Shown here piece by piece: positions 45,120 to 53,447 of a stretch of 64,000 nucleotides of DNA. The DNA is from [Phormidium] sp. LEGE 05292 (lineage in GTDB: Bacteria > Cyanobacteriota > Cyanobacteriia > Cyanobacteriales > Aerosakkonemataceae). The position numbers and the translations under genes are program-made. The notes under the pieces are model-generated. The model ran no database searches. It was not told the DNA's origin and was given only the letters and a program-made list of their open reading frames with translations. The stretch spans positions 62,001-126,000 of the forward strand of contig NZ_JADEWG010000001.1 in assembly GCF_015207735.1 (NCBI RefSeq). The letters are read 5' to 3'. Each line of letters opens with the position of its first letter. Position 1 is the stretch's first letter.

Positions 45120-45223
45120 AGTGCGATCGTATTAATACCAATTGTTTAACCCCTCCCCGTCTACAGGGAGGGACTAATGATTAAGTGCATTTTACAGAGA
45201 ATGGGTATTAATACGATCGCACT
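45120..45223. mobile_element. 104-bp element with perfect 20-bp terminal inverted repeats
   Basis: AGTGCGATCGTATTAATACC at 45120-45139 is repeated as its exact reverse complement at 45204-45223. The interior contains a hairpin CCCTCCC/GGGAGGG. The right end supplies the final codons and stop of the HAD phosphatase gene. It looks like an inserted palindromic element, but I find no clear target duplication. Confidence 0.75.
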
Positions 45224-45987
45224 TGCAAAACCAATTCTGCTAATTCTCTAAACCCTTCTCCTTCTTCTAAGGATGTGACGTAAGTAGGTAAAAATTTTAA
45301 TTTATCTTTGTAGTGTAAGATATTTGCCACACCAACAGAGAAAGGAAACAAACTGCGATCGAACAAAGTTTCATCATTAGGACTATCGCCAACGGTAATT
45401 AAATTTTCTGTAGTTATTTCGGTAAAATAACTATTTAATACTTGCAGTAAACTGGTAGCTTTTGTTTGATTTTGTGGTTTAATGTGACATTGTACTGTGC
45501 TATAAGTAAAACCCCAATTTTTTGCTTTACAAAGTTGTTCTAGTTGCTGTAATTCATCACTTGTTAAACCTTGAACATCAAATGTCCAGTCGGTGAGGCG
45601 GAAAGGGTTATCTGTAGATTCTTCTATTTGGGGAAAGTGGGATTTTAAATAGTCAAAGGTGGCAGCTAATTGTTGACGGTGATTAATTAAATTAGGAATA
45701 GGTGTTAAAAGTTTTGGTTGTTCGCTGTTGGCTGGAAAGAATACTCCGCCATTTTCTGCGATCGCACCTGTCACAGGTAAATAACTTTTTAAACCTTGTA
45801 CCCAACCAGCCGATCGACCCGTAATTAATAGTACAACAATTTTTGCTTCAGCTAACGCTTCTAAAGCCTTGAGTAAAGATGAAGTAAATTTCCCATGAGT
45901 GGTTAAAGTGCCATCCATATCAGTAGCAATTAAACTGATATTTCCGTTAATAAAAATACTTGGCGAAGTCAGGGTATCTAGAGACAT
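45208..45987 (-). CDS. HAD-superfamily IIB sugar-phosphatase-like hydrolase
   Basis: The protein has the HAD motifs: IATDMDGTLTTHG with the two aspartates, LLITGRSAGW, and TVGDSPNDETLF. The cap domain is of the IIB type, as in mannosyl-3-phosphoglycerate or sucrose-phosphate phosphatases, but the substrate is not clear. I use the ATG at 45987; TTG at 45999 is rejected. The last five codons (QVRSY and the stop) lie inside the inverted repeat at 45120-45223, so the natural C-terminus was probably replaced by that element. Confidence 0.85.
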   Translation of the reverse strand: MSLDTLTSPSIFINGNISLIATDMDGTLTTHGKFTSSLLKALEALAEAKIVVLLITGRSAGWVQGLKSYLPVTGAIAENGGVFFPANSEQPKLLTPIPNLINHRQQLAATFDYLKSHFPQIEESTDNPFRLTDWTFDVQGLTSDELQQLEQLCKAKNWGFTYSTVQCHIKPQNQTKATSLLQVLNSYFTEITTENLITVGDSPNDETLFDRSLFPFSVGVANILHYKDKLKFLPTYVTSLEEGEGFRELAELVLQVRSY

Positions 45988-46096
45988 AGAATATAACAAT
46001 AAAATTAGTTGTTTTATTTTAAAGCTATATAATTCACTTACAATTGTAACTTACTAGTATCTGAAAAGTAAAGTATTCTAGGACAAATTTTAAAGA

Positions 46097-46135
46097 AAAT
46101 GTAGGTTGGGCAAATATTAAACCCAACCTACATTT
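46097..46135 (-). terminator. strong hairpin after hcp
   Basis: AAATGTAGGTTGGG and its exact complement (14 bp each) enclose an 11-base loop and lie 18 bases after the hcp stop codon. On the minus strand the hairpin is followed by TTTCTTTAAAATTT. This fits a terminator for hcp, although GTAGGTTGGG hairpins are also dispersed repeats in cyanobacteria. Confidence 0.6.
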
Positions 46136-46152
46136 AAACATAAGATGAGAGA

Positions 46153-47790
46153 TTAACTTAAACAAGCTGCCAAATCTTCATCGGCGGTAGTAATCGGCTT
46201 CAAGTTATATTTTTCTGACAGTAACTTGAAGACATTTGGAGAGATAAAGGCTGGTAATGTTGGCCCTAAGCGGATATCTTTAATTCCCAGATAAAGTAGG
46301 GTTAATAAAATGGATACAGCCTTTTGTTCGTACCAAGAAAGAATCATTGATAAAGGTAACTGATTCACTTCTACATTAAAGGCATTTGCTAACGCTAAAG
46401 CAATTTGAATTGCCGAGTAAGCATCATTACATTGACCTACATCCATTAACCGAGGTAAACCTTCGATATCTCCTAAATCTTTGTCGAAGAAACGGAACTT
46501 ACCACAAGCCAAAGTTAAAACTATACAATCAGTTGGAACTTTTTCTACTAATTCGCTGTAGTAGTTCCTTCCTGATTTAGCACCATCACAACCACCGACT
46601 AAGAAAAAGTGGCGAATTTTGCCTTGTTTAACTGCATCAATTACATCACCAGCTACACCTAAAACTGCGTTACGGGCAAAGCCTGTCATTACTTCTTTAG
46701 CGACAACATCTTCAATAAATCCAGGCATTTCTAAAGCTTTTTCAATTACCAAATTGAAGTTGCTGTTGGTGAGGTGAATTAATCCAGGCCAACCAACAGG
46801 CCCAAGGGTATAAACGCGGTCTTTGTAGTTATCATGGGGTGGCATGAGGCAGTTAGTTGTCATCACGATCGGCCCAGGAAATGCCGGAAATTCTTTAGTT
46901 TGATTTTGCCAAGCGGTGCCATAATGACCATACAAATGAGGGTAGTTTTGTTTTAATTTGGGATAGGCATGGGCTGGCAACATTTCGCCGTGAGTGTAGA
47001 TATAAATGCCTGTATTTTCTGTTTGTTGGAGGAGGTATTCTAATTGTTTAAGGTCATGACCTGAAACTAAAATTGCTTTGCCTTTTTTCGCGCCTAAAGG
47101 TACAGATGTAGGAACCGGATGCCCATAAGTGTTGGTGTTTCCTGCGTCAAGTAATTCCATTGTTCGCAGGTTAATTTCTCCTAATTTTAAAGCTATATTT
47201 ACCCAATCTTCTAAGGTTTTATCATTGCTACCAAGGGCGGCTAAGGCTTCATGACAGAAGGCATAAACGCGATCGTCTTCTTGACCAAGTTCGGCAGCAT
47301 GATAAGCGTAAGCAGCAATGCCTTTTAGTCCATAAAGTACAGTGAGTTTTAAGGAGAAAATATCGACATTTTTGGCAGAAGAACTGATAAATTGGTATTC
47401 AATATCTTTGCCTTGTTGGACTAGTTCGCTAACAGTTTGTCCTGGTTGAAATTCAGCAAGGGTTGACCATTCTATATGTTGGCAACTGGTGAATAATGTT
47501 CGGGCTTTTAATTCATCCCGCAATGCTATGGCTTTGTGGATATAATTAACAAAGTCGTTGGGGTCAAAGTTGACGTTTGTTAGAGTAGAAAATAGGGTTT
47601 CACAAGTGAAGAAATCGGCTTCTTTATCGATGATATCAAAGCTACGAGCAGCGATCGCAACTTCTCCCAATCCCCGCAAACAATGAACTAATAAATCTTG
47701 TAGAGCATCAACTTCTGGGCTTTTACCACAAGCACCCCATTGATAGCATCCTTCTCCTTTGGTGGTTTGTTCACATTGGTTGCAATACAT
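46153..47790 (-). CDS. hcp: hydroxylamine reductase / hybrid cluster protein
   Basis: Hcp is a 545-residue iron-sulfur protein with a hybrid Fe-S-O cluster; it reduces hydroxylamine in vitro and protects against nitric oxide in enteric bacteria. The N-terminal cysteine motif (MYCNQCEQTTKGEGCYQWGACGK) has the CxxC-x8-C-x5-C spacing of the 4Fe-4S cluster. Ligands of the hybrid cluster appear in HGEMLPAH, NCLMPP, LTLACGKFRF and DVGQCNDAYSA. It is divergent from a Crp/Fnr gene with a perfect operator between the two. Confidence 0.95.
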   Translation of the reverse strand: MYCNQCEQTTKGEGCYQWGACGKSPEVDALQDLLVHCLRGLGEVAIAARSFDIIDKEADFFTCETLFSTLTNVNFDPNDFVNYIHKAIALRDELKARTLFTSCQHIEWSTLAEFQPGQTVSELVQQGKDIEYQFISSSAKNVDIFSLKLTVLYGLKGIAAYAYHAAELGQEDDRVYAFCHEALAALGSNDKTLEDWVNIALKLGEINLRTMELLDAGNTNTYGHPVPTSVPLGAKKGKAILVSGHDLKQLEYLLQQTENTGIYIYTHGEMLPAHAYPKLKQNYPHLYGHYGTAWQNQTKEFPAFPGPIVMTTNCLMPPHDNYKDRVYTLGPVGWPGLIHLTNSNFNLVIEKALEMPGFIEDVVAKEVMTGFARNAVLGVAGDVIDAVKQGKIRHFFLVGGCDGAKSGRNYYSELVEKVPTDCIVLTLACGKFRFFDKDLGDIEGLPRLMDVGQCNDAYSAIQIALALANAFNVEVNQLPLSMILSWYEQKAVSILLTLLYLGIKDIRLGPTLPAFISPNVFKLLSEKYNLKPITTADEDLAACLS

Positions 47791-47821
47791 AGTCTTGTTC
47801 CTGTTTCTCTCATCTACCCTC

Positions 47822-47827
47822 AGAATA
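47822..47827 (-). promoter_or_regulatory. candidate -10 element of hcp
   Basis: TATTCT on the minus strand would place the transcription start near 47815. The centre of the operator would then lie about 41.5 bases upstream, the position expected for a class II Crp/Fnr activator. Confidence 0.4.
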
Positions 47828-47849
47828 GGGGAAGCTAAAAAAGATAACC

Positions 47850-47863
47850 TTGACTTAAGTCAA
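47850..47863. promoter_or_regulatory. HcpR/Fnr-type operator TTGAC-N4-GTCAA
   Basis: TTGACTTAAGTCAA is a perfect palindrome in the 94-base gap between hcp and the divergent Crp/Fnr gene. It fits the FNR/DNR/HcpR half-site pattern TTGAY-N4-RTCAA. It lies directly before the ribosome-binding site of the regulator gene, which suggests autoregulation, and about 66 bases before the hcp start. Confidence 0.75.
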
Positions 47864-47884
47864 AAAATGAAGGATTGAAAAAAT

Positions 47885-48589
47885 ATGGCAAGCAAGGACA
47901 ACCAGAAAAGTATTGATTTACAGGAGTTTCTGAGCAATAGTCAAATGTTTTTTGGCTTGCCAACAGATGAGGTTGATGCTTTGTTAAGTATTGCTCAACA
48001 GCAAACTTACCAAAAAGGCGAGACAATTTTCTGGGAAGGGGATGCTGGAACGGGATTTTTTTTAGTAATTTCTGGCAAAGTAAAGGTTTTTAAGATTTCC
48101 CCGGAAGGTAAAGAACAAATTTTACAAGTGTTCGGTGCTCATGAACATTTTGCTGAAGTACCAGCTTTTGATGGGCAACCTTTTCCGGCTTCAGCTGCGG
48201 CTTTAGAGAAAACTGAACTGTTGTTTTTTCCCCGCACTACTTTTTTAGAACTAATCAAAAATAATCCAAGTTTGGCAGTTAATTTGTTGAAGATTTTCGC
48301 TCGTCATTTACGCAGGTTTGCTAAAGTTATTGAAGACCTTTCTTTAAGAGAAGTTCCCGGAAGATTTGCAGCTTATTTGTTGTATTTGAGCGATCGCACT
48401 GGCAACCAAGAGGAAGTAGAATTAGATTTAACTAAAGGACAATTAGCCGCTTTGTTAGGTACAATTCCTGAAACTTTATCGCGGGTATTTGCCAAACTCA
48501 GCCAGGAAGAAATTATTAGCTTGAATGGTTCAACTGTTAAATTATTGAATTTACAGAGGTTAAAAGTTTTAGGTGGCACTAGAGAGTAA
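47885..48589 (+). CDS. Crp/Fnr-family regulator, probable HcpR-like
   Basis: The 234-residue protein has a Crp-type sensor domain (GETIFWEGDAGTGFFLVISGKVKVFK) and a winged helix-turn-helix with the recognition helix IPETLSRVFAKL, whose E-x2-S-R residues are those that read TTGAT/TTGAC half-sites. There is no N-terminal cysteine cluster, so it is not an oxygen-sensing FNR. HcpR/DNR-type regulators use haem to sense NO; no haem ligand can be read with certainty. Divergence from hcp and the operator between them make hcp and its own gene the likely targets. Confidence 0.85.
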   Translation: MASKDNQKSIDLQEFLSNSQMFFGLPTDEVDALLSIAQQQTYQKGETIFWEGDAGTGFFLVISGKVKVFKISPEGKEQILQVFGAHEHFAEVPAFDGQPFPASAAALEKTELLFFPRTTFLELIKNNPSLAVNLLKIFARHLRRFAKVIEDLSLREVPGRFAAYLLYLSDRTGNQEEVELDLTKGQLAALLGTIPETLSRVFAKLSQEEIISLNGSTVKLLNLQRLKVLGGTRE

Positions 48590-48695
48590 TTGTTAAGAAT
48601 TTTTGAGACAAAGTAGATTCTGCCGAGAAGTGGGAAATCTGAAATGTAGGATAATCTTAACTTTATAGCTTGAAATTTACTTCTTTGCGATCGGT

Positions 48696-49817
48696 ATGCC
48701 TAAATCTAAATCAGCTAGTGGCTGCCGTAAAATGTTGCGGCGCACTTTTTTATTTTTAATAGTTTTTACTGCTACTCAAGTTTTAGCCGAATATTTTTCC
48801 GTACCCAAGAACCGCGATAATTTCTTCACGTTGATGGGAAAATTATGGCAAAAGCTGCTAGCTTTAAGAGAGCAACATCAGCAAAAAGTTACTACTGAAC
48901 TTCCGGCGAATAATCCAATAGGTGCAACTACTCCTTCTCCTCAACCAAAAGTTATTAATTCTCCATCTCCAGACCCAGAAAAACCAGCAAAAACTCCTGA
49001 AGTTAAGCTTTCTAATCAAAAAGGTAAGCCTGTACAAATTAGCCGCAAATCTATTGCTGGTGTTAGTTTTTATCAAACAATTATTGACCTGACAGATCCC
49101 GAAACTTTTATTACTGTTGGATTGGCTAATAATGCTGATATTGCTAATAATTATAAAATTAGTAAAGGCGATGAACCTTTTAAAGATTTAGTAGATAGAC
49201 AACAGGCTGCGATCGTAACTAATGGTACTTTTTTCGGCAAAGATAGCCAAAAAGCTGTGTTGGGTAATATGGTAGCGGCGGGAAAATTTGTTAAATATAG
49301 TCGCTGGGAAAATTACGGCACTACTTTAGGAATTAAAGCCGGAAATGAATTAGAAATGGTTACTGCTAGAACGGAAAGAAAGCCAGATTGGACAGAACAT
49401 TGGTTTTCGTTAACTTGTGGGCCAAGATTAGTTAAAGAAGGAAAAGTTTGGCTTTCTCCACTTTCGGAAGGTTTCAAAGATTCTCATGTTTTGGGTGTAG
49501 GTTCTCGTTGTGCGATCGGATTTCCTGAATCGAGAAAACAGTTATATTTGGTGACTTTTTTAACTAGTTTATCTTTACAAAAAGAAGCGGAAATTATGCA
49601 AGCGATCGGTTGTGTGGAAGCGATGAATTTAGATGGTGGTGCTTCTGTCGCCTTAGCGCACAAAGGTAAAATTTTAGTGTCTCCGGGACGGAATTTAACT
49701 AATGTAATCGCGGTTTATGATACAAATTATCCAGCGCCAGAAGAGTTAAAACAGTCTTGGTTACGCTTTCAAAATGGCGATCGTCCTTCACCTGCAACCG
49801 CTGATTTTTCAGATTAA
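48696..49817 (+). CDS. phosphodiester glycosidase (NAGPA-domain) family protein
   Basis: After a basic N-terminus and one hydrophobic segment (FLFLIVFTATQVLAEYF) comes a Pro/Thr-rich linker (PTPSPQPKVINSPSPDPEKP-like) and then the NAGPA domain: AAIVTNGTFFGKDSQKAV, NYGTTLGIKAGNELEMV, SLTCGPRLVKEGKVW and CVEAMNLDGGASVALAHKGKIL. The family removes a sugar from phosphodiester-linked glycans and is exported. The natural substrate in cyanobacteria is unknown. Confidence 0.88.
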   Translation: MPKSKSASGCRKMLRRTFLFLIVFTATQVLAEYFSVPKNRDNFFTLMGKLWQKLLALREQHQQKVTTELPANNPIGATTPSPQPKVINSPSPDPEKPAKTPEVKLSNQKGKPVQISRKSIAGVSFYQTIIDLTDPETFITVGLANNADIANNYKISKGDEPFKDLVDRQQAAIVTNGTFFGKDSQKAVLGNMVAAGKFVKYSRWENYGTTLGIKAGNELEMVTARTERKPDWTEHWFSLTCGPRLVKEGKVWLSPLSEGFKDSHVLGVGSRCAIGFPESRKQLYLVTFLTSLSLQKEAEIMQAIGCVEAMNLDGGASVALAHKGKILVSPGRNLTNVIAVYDTNYPAPEELKQSWLRFQNGDRPSPATADFSD

Positions 49818-50230
49818 ATAAGTGAAGTAATATCGTTTATACAAATGTTTGCTACAAATCAGGTAGGGGCGGGTTTAGCCAAAAGCTGAGAATACCCTGC
49901 AATAAAATTGAAATCAAAACCCGCCCTTTCCCAAGCATCTGTAGCCAACATTTAGGTAGTCGATATAAGGTAAAGGGAAAAGACAAAAGGCGAAGAGTAG
50001 AAGCAAGTTAAATCACGAGCTTTGTTCCTCTACATTCTCTTTTCCCAGTCACCAGTCACCAATCCCCAGTCTCTTTTTTATAGTTTTATTAACTTGCTAT
50101 CCTATTGAGTAATTTGGCAACTTTATGGGAATTATATCTATATGAAAATACCGTAAAGCTCCCAGTGAGATTTTGGTTACAGCTATCCTCAAATTTCCAC
50201 TTAAATCTATTTTTTAGAAGCAAAAAGAAG
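49818..50230. other. intergenic region with a long imperfect palindrome
   Basis: A palindromic stretch occupies roughly 49830-49966, with outer arms containing AAATGTTTGCTACA and inner arms GGGCGGGTTT/AAACCCGCCC. Further on is CAGTCACCAGTCACC-type short repetition near 50048. No gene is evident; a frame beginning at a TTG at 50105 is a non-coding extension of the kinase gene. Confidence 0.6.
49830..49966. repeat. 137-bp imperfect palindrome, MITE-like
   Basis: The two halves pair over AAATGTT-GCTACA-AT and over GGGCGGGTTT with small mismatches, leaving about 40 bases of loop. It sits just after the phosphodiester glycosidase gene and may also act as a terminator. Confidence 0.6.
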
Positions 50231-51643
50231 ATGAGAACTTTAACTAAGCAAATGATGCAAAATCCAGAATTACAGCCAAATTCTCTAGAATTTTTGCAAA
50301 AAGTCATCAATACCACTAGCGATCCCATTTTCGTTAAAAACGATCGGCATTGCTGGATTCTCTGCAATGATGCTTTTTGCAATTTTATCGGTATTAATCG
50401 TGAAACATTACTCGATAAATCTGACTATGACTTTTTCCATAAATCAGAAGCGGATATTTTTTGGGAAAAAGATCGACAGGTATTAGAAACAGGGATTGGT
50501 GATGAAAATGAAGAAACTATTACCACTTTAGAAGGCAAGATTCGCATCATTTCTACTAAAAAGTCTTGTTTTCAAGATTGCCAAGGTAATAAATATATCG
50601 TTGGTATTATCAGGGATATTACTAACCGCAAACATTTAGAAGAAGCACTAAAGCAGGTTGTTGAAGAGTTAGAAAATCGGGTTGAAGAACGCACCGCACA
50701 TCTGAAACAGGCGATCGAGCAATTAGAGATTGAAGTTGCTGAACGCAAAGAAGTAGAAGCATTGTTGCAGGAAAAAAACCAAAAATTAGAACAAACACTT
50801 TTGGATTTACAGCAAGCACAAACTCATCTCATTCAAAGCGAAAAAATGTCCAGTTTAGGACAGTTGGTAGCTGGAGTTGCTCATGAAATTAATAACCCAG
50901 TGAATTTTATTCATGGCAATTTAGTTCATGCGAATCAGTATATGAACGATCTGTTAGATTTGTTGCAACTTTATCAAGCTCATTGTCCAGGTTCGCATCC
51001 TGATTTAATAGAAAAAGAAGAGGAAATGGATTTAAAATTCCTGCGTACAGATTTACCAAAACTGCTTTCTTCTATGCAGGTAGGTGCCGATCGCATTCGT
51101 GCTGTTGTGCAATCTCTGCGTCACTTCTCCCGCATTGATGAAGCAGAAGTGAAAGGTGTGGATATTCATGAAGGAATTGAAAGCACATTAATGATTCTCA
51201 GTAATCGGTTGAAAGCTAAACCAGATATTCCGGCAATTGAGGTAATTAAACAGTATGGAAAATTACCTTTGGTTGAATGTTACGCTGGGCAACTCAATCA
51301 GGTATTCATGAACATTATTTCTAATGCCATTGATGCTTTAGAAGAACGTATGAAGCAAGAAATTGAGCATCAACCTAAAATTTGCATTATTACAGATTTT
51401 GTCGAACCAAACCGAGTAAAAATTTGCATTAAAGATAATGCTTTTGGAATGCCGAAATCCGTAATAAAACATTTATTCGATCCTTTTTTTACTACTAAAT
51501 CTATAGGCAAAGGAACGGGATTAGGAATGTCAATTAGTTATCAAATTGTCGTTGATAAACATGGCGGTACTTTAGATTGTAATTCTACATTTGGAAAAGG
51601 CACGGAATTTATTGTGGAAATCCCCATGCAAAGAAAACATTAG
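50231..51643 (+). CDS. PAS-domain sensor histidine kinase
   Basis: A 470-residue soluble kinase. One PAS domain (VINTTSDPIFVKNDRHCWILCNDAF onward) with a PAC end (DITNRKHLEEAL) is followed by a coiled coil (residues about 140-205) and a kinase core: the phosphorylated histidine is in SSLGQLVAGVAHEINNPVNFIHG, the N box is QLNQVFMNIISNAIDALEE, and the G box is GKGTGLGMSISYQIV. This core is typical of cyanobacterial kinases that couple to separate receivers. I take the ATG at 50231; the upstream TTG frame lacks domain support. A free Hpt protein lies immediately downstream on the other strand. Confidence 0.9.
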   Translation: MRTLTKQMMQNPELQPNSLEFLQKVINTTSDPIFVKNDRHCWILCNDAFCNFIGINRETLLDKSDYDFFHKSEADIFWEKDRQVLETGIGDENEETITTLEGKIRIISTKKSCFQDCQGNKYIVGIIRDITNRKHLEEALKQVVEELENRVEERTAHLKQAIEQLEIEVAERKEVEALLQEKNQKLEQTLLDLQQAQTHLIQSEKMSSLGQLVAGVAHEINNPVNFIHGNLVHANQYMNDLLDLLQLYQAHCPGSHPDLIEKEEEMDLKFLRTDLPKLLSSMQVGADRIRAVVQSLRHFSRIDEAEVKGVDIHEGIESTLMILSNRLKAKPDIPAIEVIKQYGKLPLVECYAGQLNQVFMNIISNAIDALEERMKQEIEHQPKICIITDFVEPNRVKICIKDNAFGMPKSVIKHLFDPFFTTKSIGKGTGLGMSISYQIVVDKHGGTLDCNSTFGKGTEFIVEIPMQRKH

Positions 51644-51650
51644 ATTTTGT

Positions 51651-52007
51651 TTAATCGGAAAAATGGATTTCTGCGAATTGTCGTGCTTTTTGGAAATAAT
51701 TTTCTATTTCATTGACTAGTTCATTAGCTTCTGGGAGTGTCTGTCGATCGGCTTGTTTTTGTAATTCTGCTGCTGCAATAGACATTTTTGGTATACCTAC
51801 GTTAGCACTAGAGCCTTTTAGTTGATGAGCTTTATGTTTTATGGTAGGAAAATCATGATTTGCGATCGCCTCTTTCAAAGCTGCAATATCTCCCTCAGCA
51901 GCTTGGAAAAAGATTTCTAAAAGGCGCTTTTGCATCGCTACTTTTCCCCTGCTAACTGCTTGCAGACGCTGCAAGTTTATCGGCAATTCTTCATCTTGTG
52001 GTAACAC
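51651..52007 (-). CDS. stand-alone Hpt (histidine phosphotransfer) protein
   Basis: The 118-residue protein is all helical with the Hpt motif FPTIKHKAHQLKGSSANVG, where the histidine in AHQLKGSS is the phosphate carrier. It starts at GTG. It ends eight bases after the histidine kinase on the opposite strand, so the two are convergent. It could relay phosphate between the hybrid kinase at 60308-63661 and the free receiver at 52627-53055; this is a guess from proximity. Confidence 0.88.
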   Translation of the reverse strand: MLPQDEELPINLQRLQAVSRGKVAMQKRLLEIFFQAAEGDIAALKEAIANHDFPTIKHKAHQLKGSSANVGIPKMSIAAAELQKQADRQTLPEANELVNEIENYFQKARQFAEIHFSD

Positions 52008-52626
52008 TGCTAGAGGCTGTTTGTAAAATTATTCTGATTTTACCGGAATAGCGATTAACTTTGTCTTATAAAAATCTTTACTTTCGGTAAAAATGTTACT
52101 TATGATACAAAACGCGGTTTTATTTTTTGATTAGATATTTTTAGTCTTTATTATTTTTTATCATTTATATAAATAAAAATATACGCTCAGGCTGAACTTA
52201 TAAAAGTGTTAATAGTTTTATAAGAGAACTCAACAATATTTTCTGTACCAAACTAGGCAAAAATCTTCCTGGCCTAATGCAAACACTACATCAAAATCGA
52301 TGGGTTTTTCTCCCCGTATTTCCGAACGCAATATTAATAATAATGGCACACAATGAACAACATACATGAGCTTCCTTTTGTCTAATTAATCTTCTGTTTT
52401 TCAAGGAAGTGAAGTATTCAGCTGTTCGTAGTAGAATATTTTATGCCAGTCATGAAGATTATTAAAGGATAATTTAATGTATGAGCTTGATTTGGTGAGC
52501 GTTATCTGCCTATTCTTTCATTGGTAGAATTACATCAAGTTTCTATGTCAATGGAGAACTAAAGCAAAAGTTAAATAGCAACTATCAATGTTAGATTACT
52601 ACTTAACAAAATAGGGAGAAAAAAGA
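52008..52626. other. AT-rich intergenic region upstream of a response regulator
   Basis: This 619-bp stretch has no credible gene. Short ATG-initiated frames of fewer than 20 codons are present. The last 30 bases carry AGGGAGAAAA, the ribosome-binding site of the receiver gene. Confidence 0.6.
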
Positions 52627-53055
52627 ATGAGTGAACCATTAGAAGATTGGCTAATCTTATCTGCGGATTCGGTAAATCTTGCAGGATTAAAAGTTTTGGT
52701 TGTAGATGACGACCCTGACTCTAGAGATTTAGTGGCATTTTTATTGGAAGAATACGGTATTGAAGTAATTGTGGTAGCCTCAGCATTAGAAGCATTAAAA
52801 ACTTTAGCTAGCGTTCAACCAGATATTCTTTTATGTGATATTGGAATGCCGGATATGGATGGTTATATGTTAATGCGTCAAATTCGAGGTTTACCACCAG
52901 AACAAGGGGGACAAATTCCTGCGATCGCGTTAACTGCATACGCGGGGGAATCTAACCAACAACAAGCATTAAAAGCTGGGTTTCAAAGGCATTTAGCTAA
53001 ACCAGTAGAACCAATGGATGTAATTGCTGTAATTGTTGAACTTACTAAAAAGTAA
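52627..53055 (+). CDS. single-domain response regulator (CheY-like)
   Basis: A 142-residue receiver with LKVLVVDDDPDSRDLV (the acidic triad), DILLCDIGMPDMDGYMLMRQIR with the phosphorylated aspartate, PAIALTAYAGESNQQ and the conserved lysine in GFQRHLAKPVEP. There is no output domain. The sequence is close to the receiver at the C-terminus of the 60308-63661 hybrid kinase (shared DIGMP, IPAIALTAY and QALKAGFQ motifs), which suggests a common origin by duplication. Confidence 0.92.
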   Translation: MSEPLEDWLILSADSVNLAGLKVLVVDDDPDSRDLVAFLLEEYGIEVIVVASALEALKTLASVQPDILLCDIGMPDMDGYMLMRQIRGLPPEQGGQIPAIALTAYAGESNQQQALKAGFQRHLAKPVEPMDVIAVIVELTKK

Positions 53056-53336
53056 ACAATTATTTGCTATAAAATTCACGTTTTAGGTTGAACAAAGTTT
53101 AATCCTATGATACCAACATTATTTATATTGAACTCGTTCTATAGATAGAAACATAAATTCTTCTTCGGATAGAGGTTTGGGTCAAATAGGATTGTTAATT
53201 TTTACTAACAGTAATCAGTTCTATATATCGCTGATTTTAAGTAATTAAAACAGCGAAAATTGGGTTTTAGAAAATTACAGTTTTTAATTCGATTAAGGCC
53301 ATTGTTAATTAATCACTAATAGCGGGGAATGAGTAG

Positions 53337-53447
53337 ATGAAAGAATATCAATTTTACGATGAATATAGTCTATCGGAAAGGGTAGAAGAGTTAGCTAAAA
53401 AAGCTCTGAAGTTAGGTTCCCAGTACCCAATTCAATTTCATCAATAA
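53337..53447 (+). CDS. possible small peptide (36 aa), doubtful
   Basis: A frame with a GGGGAATGAG-like ribosome-binding site encodes a charged 36-residue peptide (MKEYQFYDEYSLSERVEEL, then KKALKLGSQYP). Its last 53 bases overlap the convergent hydrolase gene. It may be a remnant or a small gene. I recognise no family. Confidence 0.25.
   Translation: MKEYQFYDEYSLSERVEELAKKALKLGSQYPIQFHQ

Noticed and set aside
50105-50230. N-terminal extension of the histidine kinase from a TTG
   Set aside because: No domain in the extra 42 residues and the TTG lacks a Shine-Dalgarno sequence; the ATG at 50231 fits the PAS domain start better.
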